Shown here piece by piece: positions 17,804 to 28,126 of a DNA stretch of 64,000 nucleotides. The DNA is from an uncultured Clostridium sp. (GTDB lineage Bacteria > Bacillota > Clostridia > Lachnospirales > Lachnospiraceae). The translations under genes and the position numbers were made by a program. The DNA is taken from assembly GCA_945915475.1 (NCBI GenBank), contig CAMEFI010000018.1, positions 1 to 64,000 of the forward strand, in the 5' to 3' direction. The notes under the pieces are model-generated. The model was not told where the DNA came from and made no database searches. It was given only the letters and a program-made list of their open reading frames with translations. The stretch's first letter is position 1; each line of letters opens with the position of its first letter.

Positions 17804-18250
17804 ATGAATTTCCAACGAAACAGACAAGCAATAATCACAAATGCATATAAATATCTTTTTCTCTTTCTAATAGGTGGATTTACCTATTTTTATATGGAGA
17901 TATTATTTCGAGGCTATTCCCATTTTTCCATGATTATCTGTGGTGGTCTTGCCTTTATATTATGTGGTGCTATCAATCAGATGATGCATTTCCAGATTCC
18001 TGTGATTAGCCAGATGTTTCTATCTACTCTCATTATAACCGGACTGGAATTTATCACCGGATATATTGTGAATATCCGATTACATTGGAATGTATGGGAT
18101 TATTCCGGTATGCCATATAATCTTTACGGGCAGGTCTGTGCTGCTTATTCTGCAATATGGTTTGTATTATCCCTGATCTGTATCTTTGCAGATGACTGGA
18201 TTCGCTGGAAAATTTTTGATGAACCCAAAGCAATATATAAGTGGTGGTGA
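17804..18250 (+). CDS. Putative ABC-transporter type IV membrane protein (PF06541-like)
   Basis: A 148-residue membrane protein with four predicted transmembrane segments. The motifs ILFRGYSHFSM, GLEFITGYIVN, WNVWDYS and NLYGQVC match the small membrane family annotated as putative ABC-transporter type IV (former DUF1113). No ATPase is adjacent and the biochemical role is not known. ATG at 17804 has GAGG six bases upstream; another ATG four codons earlier has none. The stop codon overlaps the first of two 49-bp direct repeats. Confidence 0.78.
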   Translation: MNFQRNRQAIITNAYKYLFLFLIGGFTYFYMEILFRGYSHFSMIICGGLAFILCGAINQMMHFQIPVISQMFLSTLIITGLEFITGYIVNIRLHWNVWDYSGMPYNLYGQVCAAYSAIWFVLSLICIFADDWIRWKIFDEPKAIYKWW

Positions 18251-18297
18251 TGTACATCATCTCAACTTCGCTTTGCTCGTCTCGATGTTGTGCATCC
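18249..18297. repeat. 49-bp direct repeat, copy 1
   Basis: Identical over 49 bp to 18338-18386. Its ends are imperfect inverted repeats (GATGTACATCATC and GATGTTGTGCATC, 11 of 13 complementary), so each copy can fold as a hairpin with a 23-nt loop. Copy 1 starts inside the stop codon of the PF06541-like gene. Confidence 0.9.
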
Positions 18298-18337
18298 GTA
18301 TCCTTCTAACGTGCTCCCTTACTTCATAAGGCGGTTA

Positions 18338-18386
18338 GATGTACATCATCTCAACTTCGCTTTGCTCGTCTCGATGTTGTGCATCC
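18338..18386. repeat. 49-bp direct repeat, copy 2
   Basis: Second identical copy, 40 bases after copy 1 and just before the convergent terminator. Only two copies are seen here, and the arrangement differs from a CRISPR (long repeat, two copies, no leader). It may be a REP-like intergenic element. Confidence 0.9.
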
Positions 18387-18393
18387 AACCTAT

Positions 18394-18458
18394 AACCACA
18401 AAAAAAGAAGTGTTCATATGTAAGCAAGCTTACATGAACACTTCTTTTTTTTGTGGTT
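18394..18458. terminator. Large bidirectional terminator between the membrane gene and groEL
   Basis: A 65-base near-perfect palindrome (AACCACAAAAAAAGAAGTG... pairing with ...CACTTCTTTTTTTTGTGGTT, 2-nt loop, two single-base bulges). The poly-A and poly-T tracts in the arms make it work in both directions. Confidence 0.93.
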
Positions 18459-18474
18459 GCACGTTAGATTATGA

Positions 18475-20112
<1,638 letters not shown>

Positions 20113-20176
20113 TCAAAACCTCCGTTTTCTATATTCCGGTAATCCTCTTACCAACTTATGTTCTGCTTTTATTGAA

Positions 20177-20464
20177 TTAAGCTTCTACAACAGCATGAAT
20201 ATCATTCTGTTTTACGATAATGTACTTCTCGCCATCTAATTCCACATCATTACCTGCATATCTGGAATATATGACCTTGTCACCTTCCTTAACCTGCATC
20301 TCAATCTTCTCACCGTCTACAACTGTTCCAGGTCCTACAGCAACAACCTCAGCATACTGTGGCTTCTCCTGAGAAGAAGTTGGTAATACAATACCAGACT
20401 TAGTAGTCTCTTCTGCTACACACTCTTTTAATACAACTCTGTCACCTAATGGTACTAACTTCAT
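20177..20464 (-). CDS. groES: Co-chaperonin GroES
   Basis: A 95-residue 10-kDa chaperonin lid. It has the mobile loop (EETTKSGIVLPTSSQEKP) and roof hairpin. ATG at 20464 was chosen because GGAGG stands eight bases upstream and the family begins MKLxPLGDRV; the frame extends nine codons further without a site. First gene of groESL. Confidence 0.99.
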   Translation of the reverse strand: MKLVPLGDRVVLKECVAEETTKSGIVLPTSSQEKPQYAEVVAVGPGTVVDGEKIEMQVKEGDKVIYSRYAGNDVELDGEKYIIVKQNDIHAVVEA

Positions 20465-20519
20465 TATTGTTTCCTCCTTTTTATTCAGCACAAAAGCTGC
20501 ATACTTGCTCTTTCAATCG

Positions 20520-20546
20520 TTAGCACTCACTAATGTTGAGTGCTAA
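20520..20546 (-). promoter_or_regulatory. CIRCE operator of groESL
   Basis: TTAGCACTC-N9-GAGTGCTAA, matching the HrcA consensus on both arms. It lies directly downstream of the -10 box, in the classical position over the transcription start. Confidence 0.97.
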
Positions 20547-20556
20547 CATAGTTATT

Positions 20557-20584
20557 ATTGTACCCTATTTTTTCAAAAAATCAA
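20557..20584 (-). promoter_or_regulatory. groESL promoter
   Basis: Minus strand TTGATT (20584-20579), 16-base spacer, TACAAT (20562-20557), ending about ten bases before the CIRCE element. Confidence 0.75.
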
Positions 20585-20662
20585 CCCCTAATTTGAAAAT
20601 AATTGTGTATATTTTGTTAAATTTCTTTTTATTGTATGTGAGGAAACATGTTCTCATACCAT

Positions 20663-22465
20663 TTAACGTATGGATTTCTTTGTCCATTTCGAGTAATAGC
20701 GGGTTCCTTTCCTATCTATGTAAGCCTGAATCCTGATATAACATTTTTTGCGGGATGTCATTTTCCACTGTTTACTGACTTTGTCTGTTTTCACATATAT
20801 TGTTTTTGCTTTTCTGAATTTACTGTTTGTAGCATACTGTATCCGGTAACCCGAAACACCATTCCATTTCTTCCATATCAATTTTATCCGGTTATTGCCC
20901 ACACGACTGACTTTCTTTATTTTAATCTTTTGGTCTAAATTTATGCTTTGAACATCATTAGAAAGTGTTTGTTCCATTGTACTTTTCTCAGACTGCATTG
21001 TACTCTCATGATCTATTGTAGCAGTCAATATTGTATTCCCTGTCACTCCATTCCCAGATGTATGGACAACAGGTGCAGTCACATGAATCCAGATTCGTTT
21101 TCCAATACTTCTTGAATTAAACTTATTATTAACGTCCTTTCTGTAATTCACAATATCTTCACTCACAACATCGATATATGCATATCCGGTACCCGTTGCA
21201 GTTACCTTTCCATTTTCATCCACCATGACAATCTTATTATCAGAGGATGTGTATGTAAGGTTCTTGTTCACGGTTGTCTCCGGAATAAATGTTGTTGTAA
21301 TCTGACAGGTATCTCCAACATAGATATCGTTTGCAGAACAGCTTACTGTTATCTCCCGTGCTCTCGTATCTTTTTCATCAAAAGCAACAGCTACCGCATT
21401 CACATTCTTCATGGATTCTTCATAATAGGATATCCATAGGTATCCCGTTGCTTCCGCCTGTTTCTCTCCTGTCTCACGCAAATAAGTCCTCAGATTATCA
21501 TCATATTGATTATAATATTTTTCTCCCCAACTATTCTTAACAAGCCATGCTCCATCACCATCCGGGGTATCTAGAAAATTCTCGGCAGGATAGTTGTCAT
21601 CCCAACCAACAATTTCCACCATGTGACTGACAGATTCTCCATCATAACAGGAATTATAATAGGTGGCATCCCCTGTGTTATTATAAGCATCATCCTCAGC
21701 ACTTGCCGGATCACTTAAATAAAATGTATTATATGTGTCTGCATCTACATCTTCATCAACGTAATATGCGATAGTTGCTCCTCCATACTTTGCAATCAGA
21801 TTCTTAATAGCAGAACTATTTGTTCCACTGTAGGTGACATAGGTCAGTGAACTTAAATCATATAAATTGGAGTATACGGTTTCATCTGATAACTGCTGCC
21901 CCTTATAATCCTGTATAGACCCAAAATCAGATTCATCTGCCGGTCCGATTCCCTGAATCATATACTCCCACGCCTGAGTCAATCGCGCTCCTTTGCCAAA
22001 GGAATACTCATACGTTTCATTTTCTTCTCCAGACGCTTTTGAGTAAGGATCCTTCCAATAATAATATGCATACTGCAACTCAGCCAAATCAACCGAAGCA
22101 TCTGCAAGTCCCTGCTGTATCAGCGACGATTCTGCCGCTGCAAGAGCCGCATAGATCCAACAGGTTCCATATGGATTCTGATTCTTAACGCTAGTAACCA
22201 TTTCCTCCAATCTCGGATCATAACACGAAGTATCTGAAGTCATACTATCTGTTGCCGCCCTGACCCTTGTATGATTTGTCTCCTCCTGTGCCTGAAAAAA
22301 TGCATTATATTCTTCTTTTGTCATACTGTTATTCTGCAGACTTTGCCCAATCTCTGTTCCATCAGCAATTGGTATCATAGCAGAAGAATCTGCCCTTACT
22401 TCCATACCAAATATCATAGCAAAACATAATGCACAAATTAAAATCACATTCCATTTGTTCTTCAT
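20663..22465 (-). CDS. Secreted papain-like (C1) cysteine protease with Ig-like and FN3-like domains
   Basis: A 600-residue exported protein. A signal peptide (residues 1-25, likely cleavage after VRA) is followed by a pro-region and a C1-type peptidase domain. The oxyanion Gln96 and nucleophile Cys102 (QNPYGTCWIYA), His281 (SVSHMVEIVGW) and Asn311 (VKNSWGEKY) are all visible. From about 370 there is a bacterial Ig-like (Big2) domain (VTATGTGYAYIDV), then a fibronectin III-like domain at about 515-600 (LIWKKWNGVSGYRIQYAT). There is no LPXTG motif, so it is probably released or held by charge. A gut-type surface or extracellular protease is likely; the substrate is unknown. It is transcribed alone. 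Confidence 0.9.
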   Translation of the reverse strand: MKNKWNVILICALCFAMIFGMEVRADSSAMIPIADGTEIGQSLQNNSMTKEEYNAFFQAQEETNHTRVRAATDSMTSDTSCYDPRLEEMVTSVKNQNPYGTCWIYAALAAAESSLIQQGLADASVDLAELQYAYYYWKDPYSKASGEENETYEYSFGKGARLTQAWEYMIQGIGPADESDFGSIQDYKGQQLSDETVYSNLYDLSSLTYVTYSGTNSSAIKNLIAKYGGATIAYYVDEDVDADTYNTFYLSDPASAEDDAYNNTGDATYYNSCYDGESVSHMVEIVGWDDNYPAENFLDTPDGDGAWLVKNSWGEKYYNQYDDNLRTYLRETGEKQAEATGYLWISYYEESMKNVNAVAVAFDEKDTRAREITVSCSANDIYVGDTCQITTTFIPETTVNKNLTYTSSDNKIVMVDENGKVTATGTGYAYIDVVSEDIVNYRKDVNNKFNSRSIGKRIWIHVTAPVVHTSGNGVTGNTILTATIDHESTMQSEKSTMEQTLSNDVQSINLDQKIKIKKVSRVGNNRIKLIWKKWNGVSGYRIQYATNSKFRKAKTIYVKTDKVSKQWKMTSRKKCYIRIQAYIDRKGTRYYSKWTKKSIR

Positions 22466-22531
22466 CAGATTACCCCTTTTCCCATATTCACTTTTTCAAG
22501 TTTCACAATCGCCTCTAATCATACAAAGACA

Positions 22532-23437
22532 CTATAAGACATACGGAGTTACCTGATACACGTAATAATTCAGCCAGTTAAAATACAATGTGTTGGCATG
22601 ACATCTCCATGATTTGATCGGTTTATTATCCGGATTATCCTCCGGATAATAATTACATGGAATATCAGGATTCAATCCCTTTGCAACATCTCGCTTATAC
22701 TCCTGATCCAACGTCATCGTATCATACTCCGGATGCCCTGTTACAAATATATTCTTACCACCCTCCGCAATGATCAGATAAGGACCGGTCACATCACTTT
22801 CTGACACAATCTCTAACTTGTCATTTGCCACAATATCTTCCTTTCTGACGCCTGTATAGCGGGACTGCGGCACCAGGAATGAGTCGTCAAACCCACGCAC
22901 TAGCGGTGTCCGCTTATGAAATGTGTAATGTTTATAAATGCCTGAAAATTTCTTTGGAAGCATATATTTTCTAACCCCATAACGGTAATACAATCCCGCC
23001 TGGGCACCCCAGCATATATGAAGTGTAGAGGTGACATTCTTCTCCGACCAGTCCATAATCTTCGTAAGTTCATCCCAGTACTCCACTTCTTCAAAATCCA
23101 TCTTTTCAACTGGTGCTCCTGTTATGATCATTCCATCAAATCTGCGATTCTTAATCTCTTCAAATGTGGTATAGAAACGCTCTAAATGCTTTCTGGCAAC
23201 ATTTTTGGGTTCATATGTGCCTGTCCGGATAAATGAAATATTAACCTGTAATGGAGTGTTGGCAAGGCTCCGAAGCAACTGAAGCTCCGTATCCTCCTTA
23301 AGCGGCATTAAGTTAAGAATTACGACCTCAAGTGGACGAATATCCTGACTCATTGCCCGTTCTGCATCCATGACAAATATATTCTCTTCTTCTAATATTT
23401 TCTTTACTGGTAAATCGTTGTCTATTCTGATTGGCAT
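22532..23437 (-). CDS. metA: Homoserine O-acetyltransferase (MetA family)
   Basis: A 301-residue MetA-family homoserine acyltransferase, first step of methionine synthesis from homoserine. The nucleophile is Cys142 (LHICWGAQ) and the His-Glu pair lies in VTGHPEYD (236/238). Residue 111 is Glu (APVEKMDF). In this family Glu111 goes with acetyl-CoA use and Gly111, as in E. coli, with succinyl-CoA, so acetylation is predicted despite the MetA name. It is 15 bases downstream of ligA and probably co-transcribed. No SAM riboswitch or S-box is visible. Confidence 0.95.
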   Translation of the reverse strand: MPIRIDNDLPVKKILEEENIFVMDAERAMSQDIRPLEVVILNLMPLKEDTELQLLRSLANTPLQVNISFIRTGTYEPKNVARKHLERFYTTFEEIKNRRFDGMIITGAPVEKMDFEEVEYWDELTKIMDWSEKNVTSTLHICWGAQAGLYYRYGVRKYMLPKKFSGIYKHYTFHKRTPLVRGFDDSFLVPQSRYTGVRKEDIVANDKLEIVSESDVTGPYLIIAEGGKNIFVTGHPEYDTMTLDQEYKRDVAKGLNPDIPCNYYPEDNPDNKPIKSWRCHANTLYFNWLNYYVYQVTPYVL

Positions 23438-23452
23438 AACCTTTCCTCTTTT

Positions 23453-25429
23453 CTATCTATAATCTGCAAGCTTCATGAAATCCGTCTCTGAAAGAATCGG
23501 AATATCCAGTTCCCTTGCCCTCTTATTCTTTGTCGAATTGGACATCACATCATTATTGATGAGATAATCTGTATTCTTTGATACTGAACCTGTTACTTTG
23601 CCGCCTAATTTTTCAATATAATCTTTTAATGCATTGCGATTAGCAAATTGCTCTACACTGCCGGTAATCACAAACACCTTACCCTCTAATGTCTGTTCGG
23701 AATCATTATCTTCCTGTTCAAAAGTAATCTCCTCAAGAAGTTCTTTTACAATCCGCATTCGTTCCGGGTCCGCAAAGAAATCACAAAATGCTTTTGCAAG
23801 CACCTCACCAATTCCATCAATGGCTATCAGTTCTTCCTCGTCTGCCTCCATAATTTTATGAAAATCCTGTCCAAAATGTGCAACAATCACTTTCGCATTG
23901 GCAAGTCCGATTCCACTGATTCCAAGGCTGTAAATAAACTTAGCCATGGCAACCCTGCGAGCCGCGTCAATTGACTTCATGAGATTATCATAAGATTTTC
24001 TTCCAAAACCCTCCATGTTCACAATGGCTTCTTCATGGCGGTCAAGATGAAAGATATCCGCTAAATCTTTTAAAAATCCCATGGAAATAAACTTTTCCAA
24101 TGTAGCATCAGAAAGTCCATCTATATTCATGGCATTTCTTGATACGAAATGTGAAAATCCCTTAATCTGTTTCGCACTGCACAAGGGATTCATGCAGTAT
24201 AATGACTGCACACCATTTACATCCTGCAATGTTGTTGGCTTCCCACAGGCAGGACACCGTGCCGGAATTGTAAGATTACTACTTCTTGTGAGATTATCAG
24301 CCACCTGCGGTATAATCATGTTTGCTTTATATACTGTAATTTTATCTCCAAGTCCCAACTCAAGTGCCCGAAGAATACTTACATTATGAAGACTGGCTCT
24401 CGTCACGGTAGTTCCCTCTAATTCTACTGGTTCAAACACGGCAACCGGATTGATAAGCCCGGTTCTGGATGGAGACCATTCCACCTCGGTAAGTGTCGTC
24501 TCTGCCTGTTCATCTGCCCATTTAAATGCAATAGAATCTCTTGGAAACTTTGCCGTAGTTCCAAGGCTTTTTCCATAAACTATATCATTATAGGAAAGCA
24601 CCAGCCCATCCGACGGAATATCATTATCCGGAATCCTTGCCGCAAAATCCATAACTCTCTGCTCTAATGTATCTTTCCTTACAACAAAATGTTCTACCAC
24701 ATCAAAACCCTGGTCTTTAAGCCACGCAAATCGTCCGGTCATGGTATTGTCAAATCCTGCTTCTTTTATCTGAGTCTCATCTAATACATCCGCCACTAAT
24801 GCAAATGCATAAAAATACACATGTCGCTTGGCTGTAATCTCATTATTAAGCTGTCTGACGGATCCGGAACATAGATTTCTTGGATTCTTATATCTGTCTT
24901 CTGCCTCCGCAATCTCTCCATTCATCCGGTTAAAATCGGAATATTTGATAACCGCTTCCCCGCGCAACACCAGCTTGCCCATATATGGGATCTTCTTTGG
25001 AACATTCACAAAAGTCCTTGCATTATTGGTAATAACCTCTCCGATCTCCCCATTTCCTCTTGTCACCGCATTCTTAAGTTCTCCATTCTCATAGATAAGC
25101 ACCACCGTAAGTCCATCTAATTTCCAGGAAAGCACCCCTTCATGACTGCCTAACCAGCTTACCAATGTACCAACATCCTTTGTCTTATCAAGGGATAACA
25201 TTGGAGATGGATGCTCCTGTTTTTCCAACTCACTAAGTACCTCATAACCGACATGCACCGTGGGACTATTAGCAAGTACAATTCCTGTTTCTTGCTCAAG
25301 TGCCACTAATTCATCATATAATTTATCATATTCAAGATTTGACATTATCTCTGTATCTTTCTGATAATAGGCTTTTGATGCCTCATTTAAGATAGATACT
25401 AATTCTTTCAATCTGTCTTGTTTTTTCAT
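23453..25429 (-). CDS. ligA: NAD-dependent DNA ligase
   Basis: A 658-residue LigA that seals nicks in replication and repair. Order: Ia domain, adenylation domain with active Lys103 (SWKLDGL), OB fold, a four-Cys zinc finger (CPACG...YCMNPLCSAKQ), helix-hairpin-helix repeats and a C-terminal BRCT domain. The start at ATG 25429 is preferred because GAGG lies six bases upstream; the ATG two codons earlier would abut the site. It heads the ligA-metA pair. Confidence 0.98.
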   Translation of the reverse strand: MKKQDRLKELVSILNEASKAYYQKDTEIMSNLEYDKLYDELVALEQETGIVLANSPTVHVGYEVLSELEKQEHPSPMLSLDKTKDVGTLVSWLGSHEGVLSWKLDGLTVVLIYENGELKNAVTRGNGEIGEVITNNARTFVNVPKKIPYMGKLVLRGEAVIKYSDFNRMNGEIAEAEDRYKNPRNLCSGSVRQLNNEITAKRHVYFYAFALVADVLDETQIKEAGFDNTMTGRFAWLKDQGFDVVEHFVVRKDTLEQRVMDFAARIPDNDIPSDGLVLSYNDIVYGKSLGTTAKFPRDSIAFKWADEQAETTLTEVEWSPSRTGLINPVAVFEPVELEGTTVTRASLHNVSILRALELGLGDKITVYKANMIIPQVADNLTRSSNLTIPARCPACGKPTTLQDVNGVQSLYCMNPLCSAKQIKGFSHFVSRNAMNIDGLSDATLEKFISMGFLKDLADIFHLDRHEEAIVNMEGFGRKSYDNLMKSIDAARRVAMAKFIYSLGISGIGLANAKVIVAHFGQDFHKIMEADEEELIAIDGIGEVLAKAFCDFFADPERMRIVKELLEEITFEQEDNDSEQTLEGKVFVITGSVEQFANRNALKDYIEKLGGKVTGSVSKNTDYLINNDVMSNSTKNKRARELDIPILSETDFMKLADYR

Positions 25430-25500
25430 ATTCATCCTCGATTTCTATAATCTATACAATTAATCATTATGTTCTATTCTGCATGACACATTACCATCTT

Positions 25501-26226
25501 CTAGGAATTCTTAATCCGTGCCCGCAATTCTTTCAATTCATCCTCTGTTACCGGACGAATATCTCCCGGTTTCATGTCACCAATTAAAATATTCATTACT
25601 CTGATTCTTCGCAATTTCACAACTTTATATCCAAAATGTTCACACATTTTACGAATCTGACGATTCAGTCCCTGGGTCAATATAATAGAGAATGTCTTAT
25701 CATTTTCCTTATGCACTTTACACGGCCGTGTAACAACCCACTCCTCTTTATTCGAATCATGAATCCTGACGCCTGTCGCCATTTCTTTCAAAAACTCATC
25801 TGTCAAAGAACGATTCACCGTCACAACATATTCCTTTTCGTGCTGATTTCTGGCCTTGGCAATCGCATTACACAAATCTCCATCATTTGTAAGCAATAAT
25901 AATCCCTCAGAATCTTTGTCTAATCTTCCTACATATTTGAGTCCATCTTCCAAATCAAAATTACGGAAAATACCAGACTCATCTCCACGATATGCCGTAC
26001 AGGCATAACCCTTGGGTTTATAAAATGCAATCATTTTAAAATTCTGCTGTCTGTATACACGTTGCCCCCCTGCTATAACGATATCTTCTTCGGATACATG
26101 CATTCCCATCTGTGCTTTTTCACCATTCACAAGCACTCTGCCAGCAGCAATCCATTCATCTGCTTTTCTTCTGGAACAGACTCCTGCTTCACTTAAATAT
26201 TTATTCAAACGAATCTTATCACCCAT
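25501..26226 (-). CDS. 23S rRNA pseudouridine synthase, RluF/RluB type
   Basis: A 241-residue RsuA/RluB/RluF-family pseudouridine synthase. An N-terminal S4 RNA-binding domain (IRLNKYLSEAGVCSRRKAD) precedes the catalytic domain, with the active-site Asp in GRLDKDSEGLLLLTNDG. C-terminal QGLNRQIRKMCEHFGY is the family's last motif and favours RluF/RluB. The exact target uridine in the 23S rRNA peptidyl-transferase region is not certain. Divergent from the Lrp gene. Confidence 0.9.
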   Translation of the reverse strand: MGDKIRLNKYLSEAGVCSRRKADEWIAAGRVLVNGEKAQMGMHVSEEDIVIAGGQRVYRQQNFKMIAFYKPKGYACTAYRGDESGIFRNFDLEDGLKYVGRLDKDSEGLLLLTNDGDLCNAIAKARNQHEKEYVVTVNRSLTDEFLKEMATGVRIHDSNKEEWVVTRPCKVHKENDKTFSIILTQGLNRQIRKMCEHFGYKVVKLRRIRVMNILIGDMKPGDIRPVTEDELKELRARIKNS

Positions 26227-26370
26227 AGCTGTATAACCTCATTTGTATTCAATATCTACCTTATCATAACACGGTCATTTCGCTTTTTCAATTTTTTCTA
26301 TGAAAAACGTTTTTTTCCTACCCCTCCCATATTATTTCATATAAAAATTGTAAAAAATTACATTTTCCAC

Positions 26371-26399
26371 TTGAAAAAATTAAGAAAAGCGACTATAAT
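26371..26399 (+). promoter_or_regulatory. Strong promoter upstream of a short leader
   Basis: TTGAAA (26371-26376), 17-base spacer, TATAAT (26394-26399). It points at the terminator hairpin at 26415, which starts only about ten bases after the expected transcription start. Confidence 0.8.
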
Positions 26400-26405
26400 G
26401 CATAT

Positions 26406-26453
26406 TGAATACAACGAGGTGTTCTTACTTTATTAAGAGCATCTCGCTTTTTT
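26406..26453 (+). ncRNA. Candidate short RNA or attenuated leader of the Lrp gene
   Basis: Between a consensus promoter (26371-26399) and an intrinsic terminator (26415-26453) lies a transcript of only about 48 bases, nearly all of it the terminator stem. It is either a small stable RNA or a leader that lets a fraction of polymerases through to the Lrp gene 68 bases further on. There is no open reading frame in it. I found no convincing second promoter between 26454 and 26520. Confidence 0.45.
26415..26453 (+). terminator. Intrinsic terminator upstream of the Lrp gene
   Basis: A 13-bp stem with two G-T pairs (CGAGGTGTTCTTA / TAAGAGCATCTCG), a 6-nt loop and six Ts at 26448-26453. Unusual in that no plus-strand gene precedes it. 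Confidence 0.85.
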
Positions 26454-26520
26454 ATGTAAAAACATATTGCATACCTATCGGTATCAATAATTTACAAATT
26501 TTCTCAAAGGAAGTGATCTC

Positions 26521-26997
26521 ATGGATAGTATTGATAAGAAAATACTACATTTATTGCAGGAAAATGCCCGTTATCCATTAAAATATCTGGCAAGCAAAGT
26601 CTTTTTATCTTCTCCTGCCGTTTCTGCCCGCATTGATCGCTTGGAAAAGGCAGAAATCATCACCGGATATCATGCAACTGTAGACCCTGTTATGTTGGAT
26701 TACCATGTGACGGCATTTATTAATATGTCCCTGGACCCAAAACAAAAACCGATCTTCTACCCATATATTGAATCCTGTCCCAATGTATTGGAATGTAATT
26801 GTGTAACCGGAGCCTACTCTATGCTCATTAAGGTCGCTTTTCCAAGTACAATGGAATTAGACTCTTTCATTGGGCAACTTCAGAAATATGGAAAAACAGA
26901 GACGCAGATTGTCTTCTCCACACCGGTAAAACCACGTGGTATCGACGTCTATGCAACCGGCTCCCCAGAAGATATGGAATCAGATGAAAATGCATAA
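26521..26997 (+). CDS. Lrp/AsnC-family transcriptional regulator
   Basis: A 158-residue feast/famine regulator. An N-terminal winged HTH (IDKKILHLLQENARYPLKYLASKVFLSSPAVSARIDRLEKAEII) and C-terminal RAM ligand domain with the expected beta-alpha fold (VTGAYSMLIKVAF; MELDSFIGQL). It probably binds an amino acid as an octamer. The start follows AAGGAAGTG. Expression may be limited by the terminator at 26415. Convergent with the membrane gene downstream, sharing a bidirectional terminator. Confidence 0.9.
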   Translation: MDSIDKKILHLLQENARYPLKYLASKVFLSSPAVSARIDRLEKAEIITGYHATVDPVMLDYHVTAFINMSLDPKQKPIFYPYIESCPNVLECNCVTGAYSMLIKVAFPSTMELDSFIGQLQKYGKTETQIVFSTPVKPRGIDVYATGSPEDMESDENA

Positions 26998-27005
26998 CAA
27001 ATGTA

Positions 27006-27041
27006 AAAAGAGACTATCACCTCATAATGATAGTCTCTTTT
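27006..27041. terminator. Bidirectional terminator after the Lrp gene
   Basis: Perfect 14-bp stem AAAAGAGACTATCA / TGATAGTCTCTTTT with an 8-nt loop between two convergent genes. Confidence 0.9.
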
Positions 27042-27043
27042 AT

Positions 27044-27979
27044 TTACTGTGCAGTTTCCTCTGCAGGTGTCTGAATTTCCTGAGTTTCAGTCACTGGAGT
27101 TTCCGTTGCCTCACTTGTCTCTGTTTCAGAAGCTGTCTCACTTAGCTGTGCATCCTCTGCAGAAGTATCACTTTGCGAAGCTGCCCCATCTTCTGCCTGT
27201 TCTGTTGTCTGGTCTGCTGCTGACTGTGTTTCAACATTTCTTCTGCTGATAATATCATAGAATTCCTGTAAAGATGCATCTTTCTCTTTCATAGCAGCAT
27301 TCTTTTTCTCAACAGACTTATAGACTTTCTGAATATCCTTATCTCCTTTTACCTTCTCAATATACTTGCTGATTTCCTCGGAAAGCGTACCATTCTGAAT
27401 ACGGAATCCCTGGGAACCCATTACAATATATAATGTACTGATATCATACGGGGATGAATTCACCCCTGCAATTGTAAGATTTGATACTACAAAGGCAACA
27501 TAACTTCCCTCATCTAATCCTTCCTTCGTATATACTGTAATGTTATTATATTCTGTGATAAACTCTGCTTTTCGCTTTAGATTCTCGTTATCTGCAAACT
27601 CAGATGCGTCCGTCACCATGTCCTTAAGCTTCTCATTATCACAATCCGTTATGGCTGTGAAATATTCCTTAATAAATGCGTTCAAATCTTTATCTGCATC
27701 TTTTTCATATGGAACCATGGTATCATGTTCCTCATTCACATCGATTTCTTTCTGCAACACTTCATCTTTATCCGTTTTCTTTGCTTTTCCCGCATTCACA
27801 AATGGAAATCCGACAAAGATGTAAGCGAATACACAACATAATATAAATATACTCCATCCAAGTGCTAATTTTAACTTAGGGCTTACAGAAATCGTATCAC
27901 TGCCCATGTGTATCTCTGACTCTTTCAAATGAAACCGCTCATAAGAGTCTGACATTTTATCAAATATATTTTTTTTCAT
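27044..27979 (-). CDS. Membrane-anchored protein of unknown function with Thr/Glu-rich tail
   Basis: A 311-residue protein that I do not recognise. A short cytoplasmic N-terminus (1-35) is followed by one transmembrane segment (about 38-62). The extracytoplasmic part (about 85-215) is a mixed alpha/beta domain of roughly 130 residues resembling NTF2-like or membrane-bound substrate-binding folds in outline only. A charged helix follows, then from about 255 a low-complexity tail rich in Thr, Glu, Ala, Ser and Gln (TETSEATETPVTETQEIQT). The start has AGGAG. The tail suggests a wall-spanning or proline-free linker region. It stands alone. Confidence 0.8.
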   Translation of the reverse strand: MKKNIFDKMSDSYERFHLKESEIHMGSDTISVSPKLKLALGWSIFILCCVFAYIFVGFPFVNAGKAKKTDKDEVLQKEIDVNEEHDTMVPYEKDADKDLNAFIKEYFTAITDCDNEKLKDMVTDASEFADNENLKRKAEFITEYNNITVYTKEGLDEGSYVAFVVSNLTIAGVNSSPYDISTLYIVMGSQGFRIQNGTLSEEISKYIEKVKGDKDIQKVYKSVEKKNAAMKEKDASLQEFYDIISRRNVETQSAADQTTEQAEDGAASQSDTSAEDAQLSETASETETSEATETPVTETQEIQTPAEETAQ

Positions 27980-28126
27980 CGTAATCTCCTTATTTCATCT
28001 CATACAAAACGACGAATTTATTCTACGTTTTACACGTCATACAGCATCATTCTAACAAAACAGAAATTAAAATGCAAGTTTCGTTTGCTATTTTGAAAGA
28101 TTTGTAGTATTATACTATTTGTGATT

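Noticed and set aside
18249-18386. CRISPR array
   Set aside because: Only two long repeats with one 40-base spacer, no leader and no cas genes in the window.
22438-22560. SAM riboswitch for metA
   Set aside because: metA lies directly after ligA with 15 bases between them and no aptamer-like sequence.
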